Shown: positions 1-7,762 of the stretch, in pieces | How the letters are laid out: each line of letters opens with the position of its first letter | Position numbering within the stretch: position 1 is the first letter of the stretch | Assembly: GCA_003611805.1 (NCBI GenBank) | Contig: RAYM01000030.1 | Location: forward strand, 1-64,000 | Length of the DNA stretch: 64,000 bases | Reading direction: 5' to 3' | From: a bacterium 1xD42-87 | GTDB lineage: Bacteria > Bacillota > Clostridia > Lachnospirales > Lachnospiraceae | Position numbers and translations under genes: made by a program | The notes under the pieces: generated by a model | The model's input: the letters and a program-made list of their open reading frames with translations, nothing else | Told to the model about the DNA's origin: nothing | Database searches by the model: none

Positions 1-410
1 ACATGGGGCGCAAATATGCTGGCGAAAGCCAAAGAGGTAATGAACAGCATGGTTACTGGCATTGTAACCATTGTGAAAGAAGTACCGCAGAAAATCTGGA
101 ACTGCATCATAGGTGCGGTTACAAAAGTAGCCACATGGGGAAGTAATATGCTGAACAAAGCCAAAGAGGTAATGAACAGCATGGTTACTGGCATTGTGAA
201 CATTGTAAAAGAAGTGCCGCAGAAAATCTGGAACGCCATAGTAGGCGCAGTTACCAAAGTGGCTACGTGGGGAAGTAATATGCTGAACAAAGCCAAAGAG
301 GTAATGAGCAGCATGGTTACTGGCATTGTGAATATTGTAAAAGAAGTGCCGCAGAAGATTTACAACAGCATTTCTGCCGCCATATCCAAAGTAGCCCAGT
401 GGGGTACAGA
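1..410 (+). repeat. 132-bp tandem repeats inside the tape measure gene
   Basis: Copies start in register at about 16, 148 and 280, with a diverged fourth near 412. Each encodes a 44-residue unit with a Trp-Gly turn, a Lys-rich helix and an EVPQKIWN-type segment. The period is a whole number of codons, so gain or loss of a unit would change tail-rod length without a frameshift. The array probably continues left of the window. Confidence 0.9.
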
Positions 411-948
411 GGTAAAGAATAAAGCGGTAGAGGGTATGAAAAATTGCGTAAGCGGTATTGTGAACGCTTTTTCTAATATCGGCAGCTCTTTTGCGGACAT
501 AGGAAGTAACATTGTGCATGGTATCTGGAACGGCATAAGCAACGGCTGGAACTGGCTAAAAGACAAAGTTTCAAGCCTTGCAAGCAGCCTGCTAGATGCG
601 GCAAAGAGCGCTTTAGGGATTGCCAGCCCGTCAAGGAAATTCAGGGACGAAGTAGGCGTATTCATGGCGCAGGGTATAGGTGTGGGCTTTTCTGATGAAA
701 TGGGAAAAGTAAACAAGCAGATAGAGGACAACATACCGCAGGAGTTTGATATAGGCGCAAAAGTCAATGTAAGCAAAGATTTTACCTATGACACGGACGA
801 CGACGGGAAACCAAAGCCAAAGCCGAAAGGCGGCGGGGCAGCAGGCGGCTTTACCGTGATACAGAATATCTATGCAGATACCACGGACTATGCAAAGCAG
901 CAGAAAGAGGCTGCAAGGCAATTCAGAATGATAGCAAGGACGGTGTAG
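1..948 (+). CDS. Phage tail tape measure protein, C-terminal part
   Basis: Partial: the frame is open from base 1, and the first ATG at 16 is internal. The product would set tail length and travel with the DNA at ejection. The visible 315 residues begin with three near-identical 44-residue (132-bp) repeats of the type TWGSNMLNKAKEVMNSMVTG. A fourth diverged copy follows, then a segment reading GIASPSRKFRDEVG followed by GVGF, which is typical of the C-terminus of Gram-positive siphophage tape measures. A Lys/Pro/Gly linker and a short tail end the protein. The Dit gene follows after 3 bases. Identity is by motif and position. Confidence 0.88.
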   Translation, partial: TWGANMLAKAKEVMNSMVTGIVTIVKEVPQKIWNCIIGAVTKVATWGSNMLNKAKEVMNSMVTGIVNIVKEVPQKIWNAIVGAVTKVATWGSNMLNKAKEVMSSMVTGIVNIVKEVPQKIYNSISAAISKVAQWGTEVKNKAVEGMKNCVSGIVNAFSNIGSSFADIGSNIVHGIWNGISNGWNWLKDKVSSLASSLLDAAKSALGIASPSRKFRDEVGVFMAQGIGVGFSDEMGKVNKQIEDNIPQEFDIGAKVNVSKDFTYDTDDDGKPKPKPKGGGAAGGFTVIQNIYADTTDYAKQQKEAARQFRMIARTV

Positions 949-951
949 GGC

Positions 952-1839
952 ATGGAAAATGAAAAGCTGACATTTACAAATTCACGGGGCGAGAGCCTGG
1001 AACTGGGGACGGAAAGTATATTTTTCTGCAACATAAGCAAGGACGTAGGCGGCATAGCGGGCGTTACGAATGTGATTTACAGCACAAACAGCATGGGGCA
1101 GCACGGCGACACATACGTAGGGCAGCGCATAGAGGCACGGGACATGGATATTTTAGGGCATATCAATACACGGGACAAGGCGCAGGCATTACAGCTGCGC
1201 CGCCAGATGCTTAAGATACTTAACCCAGAGCTGGGCGGCACTCTGACCTATGAATACGGCGGCTTTAAGCGTGTGATAAATTGCAGGACGTTTGGAGAGC
1301 CGAAGATAGAGAGAAAAAGCGTGCTGTATGAGTTTTCTTTCCAGCTGGAGTGCCTTAACCCGTTCTGGCGTGAAGAGGACGAAACAAAAGAGGATATAGC
1401 AAGCTGGGTGGCTGCGTGGCATTTCCCCTGCGTGATTGACAAGGACGACAGTAAAAGCATGATATTTGGCTACAGAGCCGAGAGCGTGATAGTGGACTGC
1501 TACAACGAGGGCGACGTGTCAACGGGTATGCGCATACGCTTTACGGCGCTGGGGACGGTAAGCAATCCCATTCTGCTAAACGTGGATACCGAGGAATTTA
1601 TACAGGTAAACGCAGTGATGCAGACGGGCGACGTAATAGAGATTAACACGAAATACGGCAGCAAGGGCGCTAAACTGATACGGGACGGGAAAGAAACGGA
1701 TTATTTCCGCTATATCGACGTAGACAGTACATTCATGCAGCTTGCCATAGGCGACAATAATTTTAGGTATGATGCAGCAGGCGGCGTAAATTCGCTGGAA
1801 GTGGCGATTTTCTACAATAAGGAATTTTTAGGAGTGTGA
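952..1839 (+). CDS. Distal tail protein (Dit-like, Sipho_tail family)
   Basis: A 295-residue protein placed directly after the tape measure, where siphophages encode the hub joining the tail tube to the baseplate. It has the layout of the family: an N-terminal half with a TYVGQRIEARDMDI strand segment, a central LRRQMLKILNP segment with a following YEYGGFKR strand, and a C-terminal domain with EFLGV at the end. The length is normal for the family. The start at 952 lies 3 bases after the tape-measure stop, so the genes are probably translated together. Assignment is by synteny and pattern; no catalytic residues are expected. Confidence 0.8.
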   Translation: MENEKLTFTNSRGESLELGTESIFFCNISKDVGGIAGVTNVIYSTNSMGQHGDTYVGQRIEARDMDILGHINTRDKAQALQLRRQMLKILNPELGGTLTYEYGGFKRVINCRTFGEPKIERKSVLYEFSFQLECLNPFWREEDETKEDIASWVAAWHFPCVIDKDDSKSMIFGYRAESVIVDCYNEGDVSTGMRIRFTALGTVSNPILLNVDTEEFIQVNAVMQTGDVIEINTKYGSKGAKLIRDGKETDYFRYIDVDSTFMQLAIGDNNFRYDAAGGVNSLEVAIFYNKEFLGV

Positions 1840-1843
1840 CGGC

Positions 1844-2998
1844 ATGGAGATTAGGGTATTTGACAAGACGGTAGAGCCGCTGGGGACGATAGACGAAATG
1901 GCAAGCCTGCTATGGCACACGAAATACTTTGACGTGGGTACATTCAGCCTGCTTGCGCCGATTACGGACAATAACAGCCGTTTGCTGGTAGAGGGCAACA
2001 TACTTACCAAGCACGACGGCAAAAAGGAAGTACAGACCGCAGACGGCGGGATATGGCGCAGGGCTGCGCAGATTACCTACGTACATATAACCAAAGACGA
2101 GAACGGGCTAGAGCAGCTAGAGGCGCAGGGCTATATGTTGAGCCGCTGGCTTAACAAGCGCTGCATCTGCCCGCAGATTGTGGCGACAGCCACGAACCAG
2201 AGCCTTATAAACACAATGGTAACAAAGAACTGCGGCAGCGGGGCGGGCGCAAAGCGGCGTTTCCCGCAGTTTGTCACGCTGCCGCAGGATACCATAGCAG
2301 GCAGCAGCGTTGAGTACGCAAACGAGGTATACGCAAAGCTGGGGCAGGAAGTAAAGGCGAGGGCGCAGGCTGGCAAGCTGGGCTATGACATTCTGGTAAA
2401 CGAAAGAGAGAAGAAATACGGCTTTTATCTGTATAAGGGCAAAGACCTTACGGCGGCAAACAACGACGGTAACACGCCCTGCATATTTTCCCGTGACTTT
2501 GACAACGTGAACGAGCAGGAGTACACAGCCAGTATAGAGAACTGCGGGAACTTTATCTATGTGCAGGGGGCGGCAGACGACAACGGCAGCCAGCCCGTAG
2601 TTACCGTGGACGGAGAGGGCGCAGCGGGCTTAGAGCTGGAAGAGGTTTTTTGTGATGCCACGGACATAGCAAGGAAGTACCAGAGCGGGGAAACAGAGGT
2701 AACAATACCGCTTAATACCTATCTGGCTATGCTTAAGACAAGGGGCGGCGCAGAACTGGAAAGCTACGGGAAAACGATAAATTTTGTGAGTACCATAAAC
2801 ACAAATTCTAACTTGAAATTCAAGAGCGACTTTGATTTAGGCGACCGTATCACTTGCAAAGAGGAAAAGTGGGGGATACAGATAGACGCACGCATAACAG
2901 AAGTGACAGAAACGTACCAGAAAGGCGAGGAAACCATAGAGGCGACATTTGGGGACAGCCTGCCTACGCTGGTAGACCAGATAAGGAAAGTGAGGTAG
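1844..2998 (+). CDS. Phage tail protein, ReqiPepy6 Gp37-like (tail-associated)
   Basis: 384 residues. The N-terminal pattern (MEIRVFDKTVEPLGTID, a TKYFDVGTFSLLAP strand, then GWRR-like and GYMLSRWL segments) matches the Gp37-like tail family that replaces Tal/gp27-type hub proteins in many Firmicutes siphophages. It would form the central baseplate hub below Dit. It sits 4 bases after Dit and 5 bases before the next tail gene. The final third (GDRITCKEEKWGIQIDARIT) is the usual end of this family. No peptidase or lysozyme domain is visible. Confidence 0.75.
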   Translation: MEIRVFDKTVEPLGTIDEMASLLWHTKYFDVGTFSLLAPITDNNSRLLVEGNILTKHDGKKEVQTADGGIWRRAAQITYVHITKDENGLEQLEAQGYMLSRWLNKRCICPQIVATATNQSLINTMVTKNCGSGAGAKRRFPQFVTLPQDTIAGSSVEYANEVYAKLGQEVKARAQAGKLGYDILVNEREKKYGFYLYKGKDLTAANNDGNTPCIFSRDFDNVNEQEYTASIENCGNFIYVQGAADDNGSQPVVTVDGEGAAGLELEEVFCDATDIARKYQSGETEVTIPLNTYLAMLKTRGGAELESYGKTINFVSTINTNSNLKFKSDFDLGDRITCKEEKWGIQIDARITEVTETYQKGEETIEATFGDSLPTLVDQIRKVR

Positions 2999-3003
2999 AG
3001 GGA

Positions 3004-4140
3004 ATGGCAGACAGCTTACCATTTAACGCCATAAAGGTAGACGGCGAATTTGACAGGGTATTTAAAGCCGAGGACTGGGCGTGGTATTTTGCCACGTTCT
3101 TAGCAAGCGGCGTATTCCCAAAGCCGAGCGACGGGCTGCAAGTAGTGGCACATAGCGGCATGGAAATAAGGGTAAATATGGGATACGCCTTTATAAACGG
3201 GTACGCCTTTAGAAACCCAACAAGCAAGGGCGTAATGCTGGATAGGGCAGAAGGGGCGCAAAATAGGGTAGACAGAGTGGTAGTGCGCTGGGACTTAGTG
3301 CTGCGGGACATTTACATAGACGTGCTTAAGGGCGTGCCGTCTGCAAAGCCAGTGGCAGCAGCCTTAACACGTAATACGGAAGTATGGGAGCTGGCGCTTG
3401 CGGACATTTATGTAGGCAAGGGCGTAACAAAGATACTGACGCAGAACATCACAGACCAGCGCTTTAATAGTGCCGTCTGCGGCATTGTAGTAGGGACGGT
3501 AAAGGAAATAGACGCAAGTGTACTTACAAAGCAGTTTACGGACTTTTTCAATACCTACAGCGCAGCCGTGCTGGACGAGTTTAGCGTATATAAGCAGAAC
3601 ATGGAAAAGTACCTTACAGAGCTGGCGGGTATATATGAAAGCTACGTAACCCAGACAGAAAGCCTTTTTACGCAGTACGAAAGCCAGTTTAACGAGCGCT
3701 ACACAACGTTTGAGAACACATTGAACAACTGGGACGAAGAGCTTTTGAAAGCCTATACTGCTTTTATGGCAAATATGCAGCTTTTCCAGACAGAGGCGCA
3801 GAACGATTTTAACGCATGGTTTGAGGCTATCAAGGGGCAGCTGGGGGAAGATGCGGCAGGGCAGCTACAGCTTGAAATAGACGGGCTTACGGCAGCAGTG
3901 CAGGAGCTTACGCAGGCGGCAGAGGCAGGAACGGCAGAAACGAAAGAGGCGCTTAAGGGGCTGGAAGAGCGGGTGAAAAGGATAGAAAGCGGCTGGGGCA
4001 TTGATTATAAGCACGACGCAGTATTAGGGCTTTGCTACATGGGCGCAGCCTACATGAGCCAGCATTACGAAAGAGAGGTAGACACGGCAGTATTAGGGCT
4101 TGCTTATGCGGGCAATTCCTATCTTGCAAATACATTCTAG
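3004..4140 (+). CDS. Baseplate/receptor-binding tail protein (BppU-like)
   Basis: 378 residues. I start at ATG 3004 (MADSLPF, preceded by GAGGG) rather than at upstream in-frame codons inside the Gp37-like gene. Residues 1-160 form a compact domain (GVFPKPSDGLQV, GYAFINGYAFRNP) common at the N-terminus of baseplate and tail-fibre proteins. Residues about 190-320 are helical and Gln/Glu-rich, probably a trimeric coiled coil, and the C-terminus carries a doubled AVLGLCYMGAAY/AVLGLAYAGNSY motif. The position between the hub and the DGR target suggests it attaches the variable protein or contacts the host. Function is inferred from layout. Confidence 0.65.
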   Translation: MADSLPFNAIKVDGEFDRVFKAEDWAWYFATFLASGVFPKPSDGLQVVAHSGMEIRVNMGYAFINGYAFRNPTSKGVMLDRAEGAQNRVDRVVVRWDLVLRDIYIDVLKGVPSAKPVAAALTRNTEVWELALADIYVGKGVTKILTQNITDQRFNSAVCGIVVGTVKEIDASVLTKQFTDFFNTYSAAVLDEFSVYKQNMEKYLTELAGIYESYVTQTESLFTQYESQFNERYTTFENTLNNWDEELLKAYTAFMANMQLFQTEAQNDFNAWFEAIKGQLGEDAAGQLQLEIDGLTAAVQELTQAAEAGTAETKEALKGLEERVKRIESGWGIDYKHDAVLGLCYMGAAYMSQHYEREVDTAVLGLAYAGNSYLANTF

Positions 4141-4155
4141 GAAAGGTGGCAGACC

Positions 4156-4593
4156 ATGAAAGGATTTCCAAAGACATTAAAGACCAAAGAGGACTATTAC
4201 AACTGCCTTGCTATGGTGGCGGCTGGGGAGCTGGCGGCGGCTGATTTGCTGGCAAAGATTGAGAGCGCAGAGGCGCAGCGCTACATACAGTGTGCAGTAG
4301 TGGCGGCGCAGCCAGAAAAGAAAGCCGTAACGCTTATTTACTGCGACGAGGCGGCGGCAGGCATGAAGTTTACGGCGGGCGGCGTATCTGGCACGGTGCA
4401 GGCAGTGACGCACGTACAGAGCGACGAGGCGCAGGAGGCAGGAGAGGCAGCAAATGACCGCACGGCGCTTACGCTGTCTAAAGCGGTGGCGGCTGACTGC
4501 GCCGTGATTGCGCTGGAAACGGCAGAAACCGTGGCAGGCATGACAACTGACGACATTACAGCATTGAAAGGAGTGTTAAAACAGTATGAGTAG
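4156..4593 (+). CDS. Uncharacterised phage protein preceding the DGR target
   Basis: 145 residues, Ala-rich, not recognised. The N-terminus is MKGFPKTLKTKEDYYNCLAM, followed by a predicted beta-rich middle (VTLIYCDEAAAGMKF, GGVSGTVQAVTHV) and a helical end (MTTDDITALKGVL). Its stop overlaps the start of the DGR variable protein by 8 bases, so the two are probably translationally coupled. That coupling and the place in the tail module suggest a small tail component or assembly partner of the variable protein. No known domain is claimed. Confidence 0.7.
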   Translation: MKGFPKTLKTKEDYYNCLAMVAAGELAAADLLAKIESAEAQRYIQCAVVAAQPEKKAVTLIYCDEAAAGMKFTAGGVSGTVQAVTHVQSDEAQEAGEAANDRTALTLSKAVAADCAVIALETAETVAGMTTDDITALKGVLKQYE

Positions 4594-5728
4594 GTTAATG
4601 GTTGACGACGTGACAAAGACCGACGCAAGGGCGCTTTTGAACGTAAACAAAATGGCTATGATTAGCGACATTGTAGCGCCCAGCAACGAGTATATGTACG
4701 CCAGCGGCGCAAACGAGCTGACGGTAGTAGAGGGCTGCGTTATCGCAGTGGGCGGCGCTGGCATCTTTAAGACGGGAAACACAGTGCTTACGGCTGCTAA
4801 TCTGGACGTAGGCAGCGCTTTTGCCGTGGGTAATGACTACTACGTGTATATCTGCGACAGCAGGATTGATGCGGCAGACGAGCAGTATATCATTTCCCTT
4901 AATTCCACGTATCCTAACGGCTGGAACGCAAGCAACAGCCGCAAGATAGGCGGCTTTCATTACGGGCGCTGCCGTAAGGTAGACGGCAATTTGCAGCCCG
5001 TGAACAGCAGCGGCGTTATCTTTGGCACTGGCTGGGAAAGCGCAGTAAGCAGCGGCATTGTGCCACGTTCTGTATGGACGCTGGGACACCGCCCGAAATG
5101 CAGCCCAGAGGGTATGGTATATCTGGGCGGCGGCACATGGGTAGACATTTACCTTAACAGCGACGACGGCGCAAAGGGCTTAAAGTCCTCTTACAACTGC
5201 GCACCCGCTACGGGTACAGAGGGGCTGAATTGGTACAATTTTGTAGAACGTCTGGCAAAGAGCGGTAAGCGCCTGCCAGATTACAGCGAGTTTTGCGCTT
5301 ATGCTTTTGGCAGCCCGCAGGGATTGGATAACGCAAATACAAACGCATGGACGGCGACCACGAACACGGGCAGGGGCGTTACGGGCAGCGTGGTTAATGC
5401 TGTTTCTGCCGTAGGCTGCGTAGATGCCGTGGGGCGTGTCTGGGAATGGCTTAACGACCTTATCACAAGGGCAGAACACGCCACAAATGCAGATTACCAC
5501 CCTACAGCAGCGTGGGGCTGGGATAAGAAAACGCCGCTTAAGACGGGCGAGAAAAATTACGACGTTGGCAATATCTATCAGTACTACGCATATTCTTTGG
5601 CGGCGCTGGGAGCGGGCGGCTACTGGCACGATGGCGCTAATGCGGGCGCACGTGCCGTGGATTGCAACGATTGCCCGTGGCACGTGTGCGGCAACATTGG
5701 CGGGCGTGGGGCGTGTGACTCCATGTAG
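4586..5728 (+). CDS. DGR variable protein, C-type-lectin/FGE-like tail tip
   Basis: 380 residues. The N-terminal about 170 residues look like a tail-attachment region (DVTKTDARALLNVNKMAM, beta-rich YYVYICDSRIDAADEQY). The C-terminal part has the formylglycine-generating-enzyme/C-type lectin fold signature: LPDYSEFCAYAFGSPQG, then GRVWEW, then the terminal GGRGACD block. Its last 42 codons are the variable repeat (5595-5720). Residues that differ from the template are in the ligand-facing stretch: I to G, N to Y, H, D, D, D, H and C, and Y to C. It would be the receptor-binding display protein of the phage, diversified by the downstream reverse transcriptase. ATG 4586 overlaps the previous stop. 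Confidence 0.9.
   Translation: MSRLMVDDVTKTDARALLNVNKMAMISDIVAPSNEYMYASGANELTVVEGCVIAVGGAGIFKTGNTVLTAANLDVGSAFAVGNDYYVYICDSRIDAADEQYIISLNSTYPNGWNASNSRKIGGFHYGRCRKVDGNLQPVNSSGVIFGTGWESAVSSGIVPRSVWTLGHRPKCSPEGMVYLGGGTWVDIYLNSDDGAKGLKSSYNCAPATGTEGLNWYNFVERLAKSGKRLPDYSEFCAYAFGSPQGLDNANTNAWTATTNTGRGVTGSVVNAVSAVGCVDAVGRVWEWLNDLITRAEHATNADYHPTAAWGWDKKTPLKTGEKNYDVGNIYQYYAYSLAALGAGGYWHDGANAGARAVDCNDCPWHVCGNIGGRGACDSM
5595..5720 (+). repeat. DGR variable repeat (VR)
   Basis: Aligns without gaps to the template repeat at 6158-6283 (offset 563). Of 126 positions 11 differ. Ten of them correspond to adenine in the template (6172, 6184, 6190, 6193, 6223, 6232, 6236, 6244, 6250, 6251). The remaining one, T to G at 6173/5610, is at the 5' side. 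From 5611 to 5720 every difference is at a template adenine. Similarity stops at 5721, two codons before the stop. The GC-rich identical 3' block (5699-5716) is the place expected for the initiation-of-homing site. Confidence 0.96.
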
Positions 5729-5729
5729 A

Positions 5730-5750
5730 CGGCGGGCGAAAGCCCAGCCG
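5730..5750 (+). promoter_or_regulatory. Hairpin with GAAA loop after the VR (homing hairpin)
   Basis: CGGC (5730-5733) and GGGC (5734-5737) pair with GCCC (5742-5745) and GCCG (5747-5750), with one bulged A at 5746 and a GAAA tetraloop at 5738-5741. It begins 2 bases after the stop of the variable protein and 9 bases after the end of the VR. DGRs such as that of Bordetella phage BPP-1 need a similar 8-bp, GNRA-loop hairpin/cruciform just downstream of VR for efficient homing. The template repeat has no such hairpin. The role here is inferred from that precedent. Confidence 0.75.
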
Positions 5751-5769
5751 ACTACTACGGGGGTGCAAA

Positions 5770-6126
5770 ATGACGGCGCAGGCAAAAACAGACCAATTAC
5801 ACCAGAAAATATATGATTTCCTGCTATACATATACCCGCTGCTAAGCAAGTACCCAAAATTTGAAAAATTCAGCCTGCAAACAGCGACCAGAAACGCAAT
5901 ACTGGAAATACTGCAAGAGGTAATCAAGTGGGACAAGACGGCGACGAAAAGCCACCTATACGCAGCGGATACGGCACTACAGCAGAGTAAGGAGCTGCTG
6001 CGGCTGGCAAATGATTTGAAGTATAGCGCAATGAACGCCCAGCACTACGGCACAAGCAGCCGAAAGCTGAAAGAGATAGGCGTTATGCTGGGGGAACTCA
6101 TAGAAGAGGTAAAAGCAAAGAAGTAA
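5770..6126 (+). CDS. avd: DGR accessory variability determinant Avd
   Basis: 118 residues, mostly helical and rich in Lys, which fits the four-helix barrel of bAvd. Recognisable segments are YDFLLYIYPLLSKYPKFEKF (helix 1), TRNAILEILQEVIKW, then SKELLRLANDLKYSAMNAQ and a final helix IGVMLGELIEEVKAKK. In characterised DGRs the Avd pentamer binds the template RNA and the reverse transcriptase and is required for mutagenic cDNA synthesis. It lies between the VR and the TR, the common order variable protein-avd-TR-RT. ATG 5770 is preceded by GGGGG. Confidence 0.9.
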   Translation: MTAQAKTDQLHQKIYDFLLYIYPLLSKYPKFEKFSLQTATRNAILEILQEVIKWDKTATKSHLYAADTALQQSKELLRLANDLKYSAMNAQHYGTSSRKLKEIGVMLGELIEEVKAKK

Positions 6127-6157
6127 TGAAAATATGGGGCAGCTGCTTACTACAGCC

Positions 6158-6283
6158 CTTTGGCGGCGCTGATAGCGGGCGGCAACTGGAACAATGGCGC
6201 TAATGCGGGCGCACGTGCCGTGAATTGCAACAATTACCCGTGGAACGTGAACGGCAACATTGGCGGGCGTGGGGCGTGTGACT
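6158..6283 (+). repeat. DGR template repeat (TR)
   Basis: A 126-bp near-copy of the VR in the non-coding space between avd and the reverse transcriptase. It has 26 adenines, many in AAC/AAT codons when read in the VR frame (residues such as GGNWNNGANAG and VNCNNYPWNVNGN), the arrangement that gives the widest residue choice on A-mutagenesis. The frame continues to a stop at 6298-6300 and reads CDLVRAL, against CDSM in the target. The transcribed TR RNA is the template for error-prone cDNA; TR itself stays unchanged. Confidence 0.96.
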
Positions 6284-6445
6284 TAGTGAGAGCATTATAG
6301 GCTTAGCGTATCTACGGAACACTAGCAAGAGGATTTTAAGCAGATGCTTAATAACCTAGAGTCAGAGCGGCTGTCCCGCCGTAAGGCAAAGAGAAAAAGC
6401 AGGGCTGCTGGTTAGTAGCTGCGGCGAAAGGCAGGAGCTTTAATT
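6284..6445 (+). other. TR-to-RT spacer of the DGR
   Basis: This 162-base spacer probably belongs to the structured DGR RNA, since cDNA synthesis in known DGRs needs RNA downstream of TR. It contains one short open frame, ATG 6344 to TAG 6415 (23 residues, very basic, with RRKAKRKSR near the end), with only a weak purine stretch upstream. I do not call it a gene. No terminator was seen between TR and RT, so both are likely on one transcript. Confidence 0.5.
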
Positions 6446-7507
6446 TTGAAACGAGTAGGATATACCACGAACCAGAGCGGCGAGCGGGTAACGCTTGTAG
6501 AGGCTATGGCTGATTATGCAAACGTGCAGAAAGCCTACAACAAAGCCAGAAAGTGCAAGCGATACCGCAAAGACGTTTTGATATTTACCAAAGACAAAGA
6601 GGGCAATTTAGAAGAGGTGCGGGACGACATTCTAAACCTTTCCTATGAGCCAAGCGAGTACCATTATTTTAAGGTATTCGAGCCGAAAGAGCGGCAGATA
6701 ATGGCGCTGCCATTCTATGACAGAGTGGTACAGCACGCCATAAACAACGTGTTAGAGCCTATATTTGACAAGCGGTTTATATCCCAGTCCTACGCCTGCC
6801 GAAAAGGTAAGGGTATGCACGCTGCCTCTGATACGCTGCAAAGCTGGCTTTATGAGTGGCAGAAATTCCACCCAGACGAGCCGCTTTACGCTATCAAGGC
6901 AGACATACACCACTATTTCCAGAGCATAGACCACGGCATACTTAAGGCTGAAATACGAAAGATTATCAAGGACGCTGGGGTACTGGCGCTGCTGGATAAA
7001 ATCATAGACCATAACGGCAATATGCCAGAGGGCGTAGGGATACCCGTAGGAAACCTTACAAGCCAGCTATTCGCTAATATTTATCTGGATAAGCTGGATA
7101 AGTACGTAAAGCACACGCTGGGCGCAAAGCAGTACATACGGTACATGGACGACTTTATAATCTTAAGCCCAGACAAGGACGAGCTGCGGCGCTGGCTGGC
7201 AGATATTGAGGTATTCTTAAGGGACGAGCTGCGGCTTGCGCTTAACCCTAAGACTGCGATACTGGCGGCAAAGAACGGGGTAGACTTTGTAGGCTACAAG
7301 CACAGGGCGACGCACAGAAAAGTAAGACCAGACAGCATTAAGCGTGTCAAGAGGACAATTAAGAAGTGCGAGAGCGGGAAAATCACAAAAGAGCAGCTAC
7401 AAAAGAGTATACAGAGCTGGACGGGACACGCAGGACACGCCGACAGCTACCACTTACGGAAGAAAATAAAAACGCTGGCAGACGCAGCCATACAAAAGGC
7501 GGCATAG
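6446..7507 (+). CDS. DGR reverse transcriptase
   Basis: 353 residues from a TTG start at 6446 with GGAG 8 bases upstream. The RT domain fills most of the protein: MALPFYDRVVQHAINNVL (motif 1/2 region), AIKADIHHYFQSIDH (first catalytic Asp), GIPVGNLTSQ at about 199-207 and YMDD at 233-236. The G-x-x-x-S-Q motif 4 with polar residues is the mark of DGR reverse transcriptases, as opposed to the QGxxxSP of retrons and group II introns. No maturase or endonuclease domain is present. The basic C-terminal region (KRVKRTIKKC, HADSYHLRKK) fits the thumb. It copies TR RNA with errors at adenine, with Avd. Confidence 0.95.
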   Translation: MKRVGYTTNQSGERVTLVEAMADYANVQKAYNKARKCKRYRKDVLIFTKDKEGNLEEVRDDILNLSYEPSEYHYFKVFEPKERQIMALPFYDRVVQHAINNVLEPIFDKRFISQSYACRKGKGMHAASDTLQSWLYEWQKFHPDEPLYAIKADIHHYFQSIDHGILKAEIRKIIKDAGVLALLDKIIDHNGNMPEGVGIPVGNLTSQLFANIYLDKLDKYVKHTLGAKQYIRYMDDFIILSPDKDELRRWLADIEVFLRDELRLALNPKTAILAAKNGVDFVGYKHRATHRKVRPDSIKRVKRTIKKCESGKITKEQLQKSIQSWTGHAGHADSYHLRKKIKTLADAAIQKAA

Positions 7508-7531
7508 ACCAGCAGGCGCAGGAGTGAGTAC

Positions 7532-7762
7532 ATGGGTAACAATTTGCTACAAGTGCTGCAAGAGCAGCAGAACATCATTGAACAGCAAAGCAGGCTTATT
7601 GTGGATTTGACAGCAACGCTGGAAAACTGGGAGAGCGTAGCAGGGTACGACGGCGCAGGACTGAAAGAGCGGGCATTAAATTTGCATAAGCAGAAAGGCA
7701 GGATTTATGGAAATGAAGATTTTGGAATTTATCAACATGGCGGCAAACAACAAGGTAATTGA
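7532..7762 (+). CDS. Small phage protein, unknown
   Basis: 76 residues, not recognised. The N-terminal half is a Gln-rich helix (LLQVLQEQQNIIEQQSRLIV) that could form a coiled coil. The rest reads GLKERALNLHKQKGRIYGNE. Its 3' end overlaps the start of the holin gene by 56 bases in another frame. A small soluble protein upstream of a holin could be part of the lysis module, but nothing in the sequence shows this. Confidence 0.55.
   Translation: MGNNLLQVLQEQQNIIEQQSRLIVDLTATLENWESVAGYDGAGLKERALNLHKQKGRIYGNEDFGIYQHGGKQQGN

Noticed and set aside
1-410. Tandem repeats as a CRISPR array
   Set aside because: They are coding, have a 44-codon period with no spacers, and lie inside the tape measure gene.
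5424-5816. 130-residue basic ORF overlapping the VR
   Set aside because: It is another frame of the variable protein gene and avd start, Arg-rich as GC shadows usually are.
6446-7507. Reverse transcriptase as a retron or group II intron
   Set aside because: The GxxxSQ motif, Avd gene and A-specific TR/VR pair define a DGR; no maturase domain and no msr/msd-like RNA were seen.
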